A stretch of 64,000 bases of DNA from Carnegiea gigantea (Eukaryota > Streptophyta > Magnoliopsida > Caryophyllales > Cactaceae). Location of the stretch: assembly GCA_029747015.1 (NCBI GenBank), contig JAKOGI010000182.1, forward strand, positions 321,001-385,000, written 5' to 3'. A model generated the notes under the pieces. It ran no database searches. It had not been told where the DNA came from and saw nothing but the letters and a program-made list of their open reading frames with translations. Each line of letters starts with the position of its first letter. Positions within the stretch are counted from its first letter, which is position 1. This document shows, one piece after another, positions 42,646 through 53,231 of the stretch. Both the position numbers and the translations under genes were made by a program.

Positions 42646-43506
42646 ATGAAATCCTAGTATATAAATAGTATATATGAATATTGTGATATATGTAACGTTG
42701 GTAGCACTTGGAACTAAAATCCCACTAGTGTATGTGTGTGTTGGGGTTATGGTGTAACATGTGTGTTTGTATAAGAAAAAAGCAGCCCTAGAGGCTGTTT
42801 GAATATAAATAACTTGCTTTTACTTAGTTTAAAGTTCAAGAGTGACTTATATTTGGTTGCTTTTTTGCTTGAATTAGTTTAATCAAGTTTTTCTGGATGC
42901 TTGGTAATAAATTATGTTACTTTTGTCATGGAAGGTTGTAAGGTTGAGACTTGATATTGGATCATAGATATGTACTTAAGATGAACTGGACTTTATTCGA
43001 TTTGGTGAGCATAATTAAGATGGAAGGGATCAAGATTATATTCACTTTATTTTATTTTATATTCAAATTTGCTTGCAAACTTGTAGGAACATTATTAAAT
43101 TTTGTTAGACCTCTAATTAAAGATGTAAAGCTTTTCAAATGATGCGTTGGAACTTTTATTTTATCAAAATACACCATTCGCAAAAATTCAGTGAATATAT
43201 TAACTGCCAAAATTTTTAAAAATGGAAACATAAACCAGGAAAGTTAACAAAAGCATAGTAATTTCTGTTGGAACAAGATGAGATGGTGTATGACAACCCT
43301 AACCCTATCTTAGTTACCTAATTACCAAAGCAATGTAATTTCAACTATCACAAGCTTAATCTTAAGTATCAAAAAAGTAATAACGTAACTATTGCAGAAA
43401 CATTGATGCGCTTTAAAAATAAATCTGAAATCTTAATTATGAAAATCTAAAGAAAAAATGTAAATTTGGCTATAAAAACTCAATAATAATATGCAATCAC
43501 TAACTC
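42646..43506. other. 3' flank of glycine-rich gene 2, no further gene
   Basis: The first 170 bp correspond to the 3' UTR of copy 1. The rest to 43506 is AT-rich with no supported feature. Confidence 0.5.
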
Positions 43507-43872
43507 TCAACTCATGTAGAACCGAGGTGATGATACTGGCTCTGGCACACTCTTACGTCCCAGATCCCACCACTCATTCTCCAAGTAGTGACCATGGGGA
43601 TTCCTACTGAGCATCCAACTGCAAAAATTTTCAGGATCGTCGTCAATGGTAATTGCAGTATAAGACGGTCCAGGAGGAGGAGGAGGAGGAGGGGGAGTGG
43701 CAGCTTTGGTTGGGTTCGCTTCTGGCTCAGGATTCTTCGCCTGTGATTCTGATGTTGGCTTCCTACGGTTGTATGTCAAGTACATAACCAAAACAACCAA
43801 TATAATCAGGCCTACTACTACACCAAGAACTATGAAAACTAATGGTGGATGCATCGACTTAGAAAACTCCAT
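43507..43872 (-). CDS. Small single-pass membrane protein with proline-rich linker
   Basis: 121 residues in one exon. Residues 10-33 are a clear membrane span (PLVFIVLGVVVGLIILVVLV), followed by YNRRK, a positive stop that suggests an N-out, C-in topology. A charged linker leads into a run of eight prolines (about residues 61-68). Next comes an acidic ITIDDDPENF and the conserved-looking CSWMLSRNPHGHYLENEWWD. The start context ACAATGG is good, and an A/T-rich TATA-like TATTTAA lies about 65 bp upstream. The N-P-H-G-H-Y-L segment resembles the N-P-x-G-Y-F-x-x-L tail of the neighbouring glycine-rich proteins. I do not recognise the family, and the role is unknown. Confidence 0.6.
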   Translation of the reverse strand: MEFSKSMHPPLVFIVLGVVVGLIILVVLVMYLTYNRRKPTSESQAKNPEPEANPTKAATPPPPPPPPGPSYTAITIDDDPENFCSWMLSRNPHGHYLENEWWDLGRKSVPEPVSSPRFYMS

Positions 43873-44250
43873 TGTTTTTTCGTTTTTTTTTTTAACAAAT
43901 TAAACTTGTGTATCTGGGTTAAATACGTATGTCTTAAATAGTTAGGGTGAATTCAACGTAGTGTAATCCATAATTATTGCTTGGATTTTTTTTCCTATAA
44001 TGATCCAAGAGAGACGAAAAAAATCAGGTAACATATATGATTGCGTTATATATTATGGTATGGAAAGGGAAAGATATACTTGGGATGGTAATATACTTTG
44101 AGATTTTATTACAGAAAAACAGCTTAACTCGAAACTAAAATACTAATTAGGCATGTGCCTCCTCGTTTCGAAAACGGGATTCACGGGAAAGATTTTGGGG
44201 GAAGAAGGAGAAATAAGAACGTGAGAGGGTTTTTTTTTTAAAATAAAAAA
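43873..44250. other. Upstream flank of the 43.9-kb membrane protein gene
   Basis: AT-rich. It holds the inferred promoter of the - strand gene near 43930-43945 (CTATTTAAGA read on -). No other feature was seen. Confidence 0.4.
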
Positions 44251-44258
44251 TTATATAT

Positions 44259-44297
<39 letters not shown>

Positions 44298-44299
44298 CA

Positions 44300-44381
<82 letters not shown>

Positions 44382-44409
44382 TATACATATACATGTATAT
44401 ACATATACA

Positions 44410-44459
<50 letters not shown>
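44251..44459. repeat. Compound AT / ATGT / GT microsatellite
   Basis: About 200 bp of (TA)n, (TATG)n, alternating ATACATATACATG and (GT)n. Open stretches read across it are artefacts of simple repeats. Confidence 0.95.
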
Positions 44460-45913
44460 TGTATCTTTCCCCCACGCCAAAGAGCTGTAAATGTAATGAA
44501 GTGTGCTAGAAGGTCGAAAACTGTTATTAAAACAATATTTTTTTTGGGTATAAATAATGCATCAAAAGTCGATGTAGGTGTGATTCAATCCAAATTTCTG
44601 ATAACTTCTAGGTATTTTATTAATTGAGTTAATTGACACCAACTAAAATATAATAATTACAATAATTATTAATGATTGAATTGGAGTATCAGTCAATCAG
44701 GTAGACATGTTATGGCCAATGCATTTTAAGGGAAATTATGTAGGATATAGTGTGTATTTTATGTAGAACTAATATTCTTATACAGTTGTACTCATACGAT
44801 GTATGAGAAATCACATGAGTTTTTTTTATCGCAGTAATTATCATGAGCTTTTAATTAAATATTTTCTCTTTTTTGGGAAAGAGAATCTTTTGTAGTTAAT
44901 AGTTTTAATTTATAGTATACAATATTATTTTCATTTTTTTAATTTTTGGAATAATATTGATTATGACATTATCTAAGGGAACAACTTCTTTTATTATTTA
45001 AAAAATTACAAGAATAACATATATCAAAAGTTTAGGAGGGTTTGTACTTCAAATGCCAATCTAGAGAGGCAATAAAAGACTGTGCAAGGCTAAATGAAAG
45101 AATGCTTTAGTGAGACTGAATAAAAGAGGGCCTAATATATCCCCATCATTTCGTTGAGCCAAAAACACCGTAGTATGGTTGTTCACGCAATATCACTAAA
45201 TGAAGGTAAAATGGTCGTCTAATATATATCGTTTTTTTCAAACCTTGGTTGGAAAATCACTTACATTTGTGCACTACTAAAAAAGCTTAAAGGGTGGTCA
45301 AAATTAAGTCAAAATATTAGGATTGTAACTTTCTATTAATATAAAAAATTTAAAGGTTGTGCGCGCTAAGCTTAAATCATCCCTATAGACGCTAAAAATA
45401 AGTGATACTTTTGATGCCAATATTGAGCTGCGAGCTCTTCGGTTGCAAATGAGAAAATTATGTAGGATTTAGTTTTTATTTTATATAACTATGAATATTA
45501 AGTTTCACTCTTATACTAGTTCATCCCATCATTAAGCGAAAATAATGATAAAGAAATTTGATCTCCATAATTATCTAGAAAGTTTGGAAGAAATATCAGA
45601 AATTAAATATAATTTTTGATTCTACGAGATTCAGCTCACTTCCAATATTTTGATTCTGATGAAAGGCATAGATTCAACTAAGACTCTTTTGCCGCTTTTT
45701 TTTAATTAAGAAAAATTCAGAAAAATGCAACTTCCTGTTCAACAAAACACTTGAAGGAAATAATACATTGATATCATTAATGGACCTCTATGATAATCTA
45801 AAATTTACTTCTATTACCCATTAATTAGACAGAAAGGAATGCACTGAGAAATTGAAAGAAACAAAAACATTTAAAAGATGGAATAACATATAATTGATTA
45901 GCAAGGAAATTAA
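44460..45913. other. AT-rich intergenic DNA, nothing recognised
   Basis: About 1.45 kb without a supported gene, RNA or repeat. Confidence 0.5.
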
Positions 45914-46180
45914 TTAGAGCTGATACGCAGGACCAAAGCAAATTATATGGTCTTCTGAATTGTCACGTTGTTGCTCGTACTCATTCCATTTTGAAGCATC
46001 TCCTGTTGGTGGCGGTGGTGGTGCCGCACCTGGTGGCGGTGGTGGGGCCGCACTTGCTGCTCGTGGCGGCGGTGGCGGAAGTGATGGCGAAGGCTGTTCA
46101 GGCTTTTTCGGTTGATCGCTGTCACAATTTAGGAACTCAATCAACAAACCTCCTAATATTAGAAATATTACACCAGACAT
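45914..46180 (-). CDS. Small proline-rich membrane protein (hypothetical)
   Basis: 88 residues if started at ATG 46180. A hydrophobic N-terminus (SGVIFLILGGLLIEFL) could be a membrane anchor. It is followed by CDSDQPKKPEQP, a long proline/alanine linker with three poly-Pro runs, and a hydrophilic tail ending IICFGPAYQL. An upstream in-frame ATG at 46264 would add 28 residues, but these are encoded across a G-run tract (46207-46223), so the downstream start is preferred. The plan (short N-terminal span, Pro-rich spacer, charged C-terminus) matches the 43872 gene on the same strand. No family recognised. Confidence 0.45.
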   Translation of the reverse strand: MSGVIFLILGGLLIEFLNCDSDQPKKPEQPSPSLPPPPPRAASAAPPPPPGAAPPPPPTGDASKWNEYEQQRDNSEDHIICFGPAYQL

Positions 46181-46264
46181 AATAAAACAGGGATGATTCT
46201 CTTTTTGGGGGGGGGGAGGGGGGGAAGGAAGAAAGAATGAAAGAAACTCTTCAGTCACATGCAT

Positions 46265-46698
46265 AAAAATTATGTTAATTTCATTCCTTTACCCAAATGA
46301 TTAATTATCATCCATAGGAGACACAATTAGGCAATTCTAAACCATATTACGTCACCTTTAATTGAAATTTAAGGTCCCTTAAGACTCATATTGAACGGTG
46401 TTGAGTGTAGATGATCAATAATATCAATACATGAGAAATCAGACTCGGCAAATTCCTAAATTTACCCAAATCTCACACTTACACGTGATTTTTTTCCCCC
46501 ACGTAACAGGCACAATTCAATACATACAAGTACAAAGATGCTAACTATACATTGAAGTACCATATATATAATATAACAAACAGGGAATATTAAGAAGTCG
46601 ACATTCATAGCCCTAGAAAACTTTTGATCCCATCATATATTGATATATAACCAAGTAAAAAAAAAAAAAAAAAAACTAATACAGTGGTTGAGAAAACA
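46265..46698. other. Intergenic DNA, nothing recognised
   Basis: Short AT-rich spacer with an A-run (46656-46675). No supported feature. Confidence 0.5.
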
Positions 46699-46839
46699 TT
46701 ACTTCTGGGATGGATTTGACGGTGGATGTCTCTTCCCCACGCATTTTTCATATATACAAGCTGCTAAAGCGGCGACCAACAAAACAATAACAAAAGCATA
46801 TCCTAATATTTTGATCAAAAAGAAGAACGTGAAGGTCAT
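46699..46839 (-). CDS. 46-residue possible membrane microprotein
   Basis: The - strand ATG at 46839 (context GAAAATGACC) opens a 46-residue frame: MTFTFFFLIKILGYAFVIVL then LVAALAAC, a single strong membrane span, and a short basic tail YEKCVGKRHPPSNPSQK. It is too short to be convincing alone. However, it lies beside two other - strand genes that also begin with a membrane span and have proline-containing tails. Function unknown. Confidence 0.4.
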   Translation of the reverse strand: MTFTFFFLIKILGYAFVIVLLVAALAACIYEKCVGKRHPPSNPSQK

Positions 46840-47323
46840 TTTCTACTTCTTTTTCTGGAAAAAAAAGAAGAAGAAATAAACTCAATTCTCTTATTCTCTC
46901 TTCTTTTTTTTTTTTTTTCCCCAAAAAGAAATTGAAGGCTTTGTGTCTGTCGAATCATTATTTCGTATTTATTGATGCATTTTTTCCATAATTTGTTCAC
47001 TGAGAATCTGATGAATCAATTAGGCAAACAAAATAGTTTCATGTTATATCTTTGGTGTTTGAATAAGGAAAAAAAAATGCTTGACTATATTTTTAATTGG
47101 CTTTTCCATAATGTATTTTTTAAAGTAAAATACTTGATATGAGAATAAAGCAACTATAGAAAATTGGAAGGCCAACAGCAATAGTGGATAAATAAAAAGG
47201 ACAAAAAATATGGAGGAAATCACATTCAATCAATTACGCAAACAATAATCTTTTTCGACAGTTTTCTTGTAGGAAGATCAGAATAAAACTTTAGGGGAAG
47301 AAAAAAAAAGGCAGAAGAAAAGT
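46840..47323. other. Spacer before the gypsy element, nothing recognised
   Basis: AT-rich with T-run and A-run tracts. It would hold the promoter of the 46839 reading frame if that is real. Confidence 0.4.
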
Positions 47324-47328
47324 CCAAG
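47324..47328. repeat. Target-site duplication of the gypsy element (left)
   Basis: CCAAG, repeated exactly at 54325-54329. Confidence 0.95.
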
Positions 47329-48443
47329 TGATAGAGGCCCATCTCCTACCATGATCCAAGGCCATCAAGGAAGCCCAAAAAGTCCAAGTCTCATGTCCAA
47401 AGTGCAAGAAATCAGCCTAGGAGAGCAAGGGAATTTTTTTGTCAAAACTGAAATTTCAGGCGTGCACAAACCCGGTTTTGTGCACGTTATTTCCTAACCT
47501 TCCCAAGGCTAAAATGGGGTTGCAGGAAGCCTAAGTTTAAGTTCAAGATGTGCTCTTTCCATCAAGACCTCTTGCAAGTCATTTGGAGATCATTTGATAC
47601 CTCAAAACCTCAAGCAAAGTCAACTGCTACATCCTGGCGCTGAACTGGACGTGGCTGAAACAAGAGGCTGTTTGGTGGCCCATTTCTCCTCTACTTGGTT
47701 TGAAACTTTTATGGTTTGAAAGTACTTTAAAAATATTATCAAGTGACCATGAAAAACCTCAGCCAAATTACACACATGAGGAGCTATTAACCACCAAAAC
47801 AAGGCACAAAACACCCTAAAATCCAGTCCATGGCCAGCCGGGTACAAGGAGAGAAGAGTGAGGTGTTTTTGCTCTAATCCATGCTTAGCCACTTGAAAGA
47901 GTCATCATGAAGAGTACTAAGCTGCCAGGGAAGCTTCCATTAGCCCCTAAGCCGACACATCATCCTCAAGATTAGCATTGAAGAGGTGTTAAGTGGAGGA
48001 TGCATCTATCCTTTTATGCTTTGATTTGATCTTTGTATTTTTGCCTAGTTTAGCTTGTAGTGCAACCTAAGGCCTATGTTTGTACTTGAAGCTTTGTATT
48101 AAAACCCCCCCAAGGCCCTTTGGCCGGCCACATTATGCTTGAACATTGAATGAAGTTGAGCTCCTTTTCTCAAACTCTCTTCTAGCTTATCTCTTCCTTT
48201 GGCCGGGTTGAGTGGTGATCTAGCAAGAGTCTTAACTTCTTTCTTGGTGGTGTTTCTGTATCCAAGAGGTGGTTAAGGGCCCTAACATCATTCCTTGATG
48301 GTGTTTCTCTATCCAAGGTGGGTGTTAGTTCCGGTTATCTATCCATATCTAAGGTGAGTTTGTGAATTCAAAGTTGCCTTGATTTCTTTGCGCTCTTCTT
48401 CCATCTCTTCCCATCCTCTTGGTTTCCCCTTGAGGATACATCA
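47329..48443 (+). repeat. 5' LTR of the gypsy element
   Basis: Begins TGATAGAGGCCC, ends GATACATCA, and is almost identical to the 3' LTR. An antisense open stretch inside both LTRs (47620-47892 here) is a by-product. Confidence 0.96.
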
Positions 48444-48447
48444 TACT

Positions 48448-48459
48448 TGGTATCAGAGC
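48448..48459 (+). other. Primer-binding site of the gypsy element
   Basis: TGGTATCAGAGC, an exact match to the initiator tRNA-Met primer site, four bases inside the 5' LTR. Confidence 0.95.
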
Positions 48460-48576
48460 TAAGGCTTCCCTAGGCCTAAGCTTGCTGCCCAACACCCTTC
48501 CAAACAACCAAACACATTCCCCCCCCCCACAAAACACCAAAACCGTGCTCCACGGTTTCCACTGCCCAGAAGATCG

Positions 48577-48770
48577 GCACGGCCCCCCCGTGCCAAGGAG
48601 CACGACCGTGCCACTCTCCTTTCCCAGCCACATTTCATCTTCCCCCACATCCAGAACCTCAGCACGGTCACCCCGTGCCATGTCGCACGACCGTGCCACC
48701 CCTTTCCCAGCCACATCCCAACTTCACTCACGTCCAGACCCTGAGCACGGTCACCCCGTGTCTAAGAGCA
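48577..48770 (+). repeat. GC-rich 83-85-bp repeats in the gag leader
   Basis: Three units start with GCACGGYCNCCCCGTG (48577, 48662, 48745), and two or three carry AGCACGACCGTGCC. Each unit contains a near-palindrome GCACGG...CCGTGC and is far more GC-rich than its surroundings. They lie at the start of the gag region. Confidence 0.75.
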
Positions 48771-51700
48771 CGCCCGAGCCACATTCAGCCCGGGAAGTAC
48801 CACCTTGTTTCAACGTGAGTACTACTAGTATGACCATAGAAGAGAAGTTTGAGGCCCTCATGAGAAATTATGAGGCCTTGAAGCTGCAAAATGAAGAGAT
48901 CAAAGGTCAAAATGAGTATTTGAGGCGACAACTCGGAGATTCTTTGAAGCAAAAGCGCAAGGAGATTAGGAGTTCCCGATCTTCTAACTCCTCTGACTCC
49001 GAGCCAGAAGTAAGAGAAGCCCCACACTTGAGCTCATCAAGTGAAGAAGAGGCTTATGGAAGAATGAGAAGAGGAAGGAAAACAACCTCACACCATGGAG
49101 ACATCCGAGTGGAAATTCCAGAGTTTGAAGGGAAGTTAGACCCCGATGAGTTCTTAGAATGGTTGCAAACCGTTGAGAGGATCTTTGACTACAAGGAGAT
49201 TTCGGAGGGAAATAAGGTAAAACTTGTTGCCCTTAGACTTCGTAAATATGCTTCTCTTTGGTGGTCCAACCTTTGTGCTAAGAGGGCTAGGCAAGGGAAG
49301 GGAAAGATTCGAACATGGGAGAAAATGAAAGCCAAACTTAAAGCCCGTTTCTTACCCCCATCTTACCTACAAGATAATTACTCCCAACTTCACAACCTTA
49401 CCCAAGGTAACATGAGTGTTGAGGAGTATACTAGGAAATTTGAGAAATTGTTGATCAAGTGTGATTTGAGGGAGCCCGAAGAACAGACCATAGTGAGATA
49501 TTTGGGAGGGTTAGATCCTAGATATGCTCATGTGGTAGAATTGCAACAATACACTACTTTTGATGAGGTGTGTGTCTTAGCCCACAAAGTAGAATAACAA
49601 AGAAAATCCAAGCTCTACAAAAGAGAACCTCCCAAACCCTATCCCAAGAGCCAACCTTTCAACAAGGGGAGCTCTTACCCACCTCCTAAACCTACGGTTT
49701 CTACACCCTCACCTCCACAAAAGAACCAAGCTCCACAAAAAAGTCCTCCATCCCAAAACCGTCCCAACCCTAAGCCAAATGACCAAAGAAGATGTTTCAA
49801 GTGTCAAGGTCTTGGGCACATTGCTTCGGAGTGTCCAAATAGGAGGGTTATCACCTTGGCCGAATGGGATGAGAAAAGGGAAGAAGAGGGAGTAGAGGAG
49901 GAAGAAAGAGAAGGTGTGTACTACATGGAGGAACAAGAGGAAGTGATTGAAGAGGCGGATGAAGCAGAGCTACTTGTATTGAGGAGAGCCTTGAGTACCA
50001 AAAGAGGAGAACTTGAGGAACAAAGAGAGAACATCTTTCATACAAGATGTACCATTCAAGGCAAAGTGTGTTCCCTCATCATTGATGGCGAGAGTTGTGC
50101 AAATGTAGCATCATTGACTGTGGTAGAGAAGCTTGGTCTTCACGCTTCGGCTCATCCTCACCCCTACAACATTCAATGGCTAAATCAAGATAAGGGATTG
50201 CAAGTTAATTCAAGATGCTTGATTTCGCTTTCAATTGGCAAGCATTACCATGATGAATTGTGGTGTGATATCATCCCCATGGATGCATGTCACCTCTTAT
50301 TGGGAAGACCGTGGTTATTTGATCGGAAAGTCATGCATGATGGCTATTTGAACACCTACACCTTCCACAAGGATGGGAGGAAGATCACCCTTGCCCCATT
50401 AAGCCCTTCCCAACTCCACAAAAACAAGCCCCAACCAAGCCATGACCATTCGGACATGCTCCTAGCCGTGAGTGAGCCTCTCCTTAAGGCTTCTCACCAT
50501 GAATTCAAGGCTTTTAAGGAGTGGATCCTAGCCACCCTTGAGGAGTCCGAAACCCCCACACCGTCACATCCCCTAGCCCTTTCCCTCCTTGAACACTTTA
50601 GCCATGTCTTTCCCGAAGAAATACCTCCCGGCCTACCTCCACAAAGAACCATCTAACACCACATTGATCTCATACCCGGTTCCATCCTCCCAAACAAACC
50701 GGCTTACCGAGCAAACCCCAAGGAAACCATGGAAATCCAAAGGCAAGTTGATGAGTTTATGGATAAGGGGTTGATTAGAGAGAGCTTGAGCCCTTGTGCG
50801 GTTCCGGCCCTCCTTGTTCCAAAGAAAGACGGGAGTATGCGCATGTGTGTTGATAGTCGGGCAATCAACAAAATAACCATCAAGTATAGATATCCAATTC
50901 CCCACCTTGAAGACATGCTTGATGAGTTATATGGTTCTAGAGTGTTCTCTAAAGTGGACTTGAGAAGTGGTTACTATCAAATCCGCATTAGAGAAGAAGA
51001 TGAATGGAAGACGGCCTTCAAGACCAAAGGAGGCTTGTATGAGTGGCTAGTCATGCCTTTCGGTTTGTCAAATGCTCCAAGTACCTTCATGTGGCTCATG
51101 AACCAAGTGTTCCGGCCCTTCATTGGCAAGTTTGTTGTGGTGTATTTTGATGACATCCTCATCTATAGCAAGAATGAAGAAGAGCACCTTCAACATCTCA
51201 CTCAAGTCATGAAGGTTCTAGAGAAGGAAAAGCTCTATGGTAACCTCAAGAAGTGTACATTTTTCACTCATGAGGTAACCTTCCTTGGTTACATTGTCAC
51301 AAGTGAAGGCATCAAGGTTGATGAGAGTAAAGTGGAAGCGATTCGGTCTTGGCCAATCCCAAAGAGCATCCATGATGTGCGAAGTTTCCATGGGCTTGCC
51401 TCATTCTATAGGCGGTTCATTAGGAACTTTAGCACAATTATGGCCCCTATGACCGAAGTTATCAAAGGCACAACATTCAAGTGGACTCCCAAGGCTCAAG
51501 AGGCCTTTGAAACCATCAAGTCCAAGCTCACTCAAGCACCGGTTCTTGCTTTGCCTTGCTTTGATAAAGTGTTTGAGGTAGAGTGTGATGCATCCGGAGT
51601 TGGCATTGGAGGAGTTCTCACTCAAGAGGGGCGGCCCTTAGCCTTCTTTAGTGAAAGCTTTGTGACTCAAGGAGAAAATACTCAACCTATGATAAGGAGT

Positions 51701-53231
51701 TTTATGCCATAGTGAGGTGCCTTGAGCATTGGAATCATTACTTGGTAGCTAGTGAGTTTATCCTGCACTCGGATCATGAAGCCTTGAAATACATTCAAGG
51801 GCAACATAAACTTAACTCATGGCATGCCAAGTGGGTGGAGTTCCTCCAATCTTTCAACTTCACCATCAAGCACAAGTCTGGGAAGCTCAACCAAGGAGCC
51901 GATGCCTTGTCGAGGAGGCACTTACTTCTATTCCAACTTGATGCTTGCATTCTTGGCTTTGAGCACTTGAAGTCCCTCTATGAGAATGATGAAGAATTGG
52001 GAGAGCTCTACAAGTAGTGTCTTCGGCACCCCAAAGGAGACTTTCTTGTCCAAGATGGGTTTTTGTTCAAAGGTTCAAGATTGTGTGTGCCTAAGTGTGG
52101 CACAAGAGAGCTACTCATACGTGAGGTCCATGGTGGATCTTAGCCGGTCACTTTGGAGAAAACAAGACCCTTATGATGCTAAGGGAACATTACTATTGGC
52201 CGAGTATGAGCAAAGATGTACAAGATGTGTTGAAGAGATGTGCAACTTGCCAAGTTGCCAAGAGCCACCTCCTACCCCACGGCCTATACACTCCCTTACC
52301 CACTCCCAATCATCCTTGGGAAGATATAAGCATGGACTTTGTTCTTCACCTTCCAAGAACACAAAGGGGTAAGGATTCAATTTTCGTGGTTGTTGATCGT
52401 TTCTCTAAGATGGCCCATTTCATACCTTGCACCAAGACCAACGATGCCACCCACATTGCCGAATTATACTTCAAGGAAGTGATGAGGTTACATGGCATTC
52501 CTAGATCCATTGTTTCGGATAGGGATACCAAGTTCCTTAGCCATTTTTGGGTGACACTATGGAAGAAGATGGGAACCAAGCTCAAGTATAGCACTTCATG
52601 CCACCCTCAAACGGATGGGCAAACCGAAGTCACCAACCGGACTTTGGGAACTCTCCTAAGAGTGCTAGTGAAGTCCAACATCAAAGCTTGGGACTTAGCC
52701 TTGCCACAAGCTGAGTTCGCCTTCAACAAGTCACCTAGCAAGGCCACGGGTCTATCTCCATTCAAGGTAGTTTATGGGTTGGATCCTTTGAGTCCCCTTG
52801 ATCTTGTTCCAAGAGGAATGAATGAGAAGCCTCACGTGGAGGCTAGCAAACGAGTTGAAGAGATTCAAAAGCTCCATGAAACCGTGAGGGCCAAGATTGA
52901 GAAGACAAATGCATCCTACAAGGACCATGCCAACAAGCATAGAAAGAAGATGGTGTTCCACCCCGGTGATTTGGTATGGGTTCATTTGAGGAAGGAACGG
53001 TTTCCTTCTAAGAGGAAGAGCAAATTGATGCCGAGAGCCGATGGCCCCTTTGAAGTGTTAGAGCACATCAATGACAATGCTTACAAGATAAATTTGCCCG
53101 GTGAGTATGAAGTTTCGGCCACTTTCAATGTAGCCGACCTTAGCCCTTATGAGGAGGATGATCATCTTATCAATTTGAGGGCAAATTCTCTTCAACAAGG
53201 GAGGATGATGGAGGCCCATCTCCTATCATGA
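48680..53231 (+). pseudogene. Disrupted gag-pol of the gypsy element
   Basis: Gag from ATG 48680 has a coiled-coil start (EEKFEALMRNYEALKLQ) and a retrotransposon gag domain (FLEWLQTVERIFDYK, YASLWWSNL), then a stop TAA at 49595. The same frame continues with an intact zinc knuckle C-x2-C-x4-H-x4-C (49793-49834) and protease (SLIIDGESCANVAS, about 50077), to a TAA at 50654. RT then reads in frame from 50729 ([20 protein letters not shown], catalytic [11 protein letters not shown]). The frame shifts between about 51665 and 51695, within RNase H, and a TAG at 52015 follows. Another shift occurs near 52140. Integrase is open from 52173 to 53231, with an HHCC domain, MDFVLHLPRTQ, SDRDTKFLSHFW and HPQTDGQTEVTNRTLG, and a GPFEVLEHINDNAYKINLPG module. 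Stops at 49595 and 50654 could each be explained by a single C-to-T change, which is an inference. Confidence 0.92.

Noticed and set aside
44238..44480. Open stretches rich in Ile-Tyr and Thr-His over the microsatellite
   Set aside because: They come from simple TA, TATG and GT repeats without stops, not from a gene.
47620..47892. 90-codon antisense open stretch in the gypsy 5' LTR, repeated in the 3' LTR at 53493-53771
   Set aside because: It is preserved only because the two LTRs are nearly identical. It has no domain and is antisense to the element's transcription.
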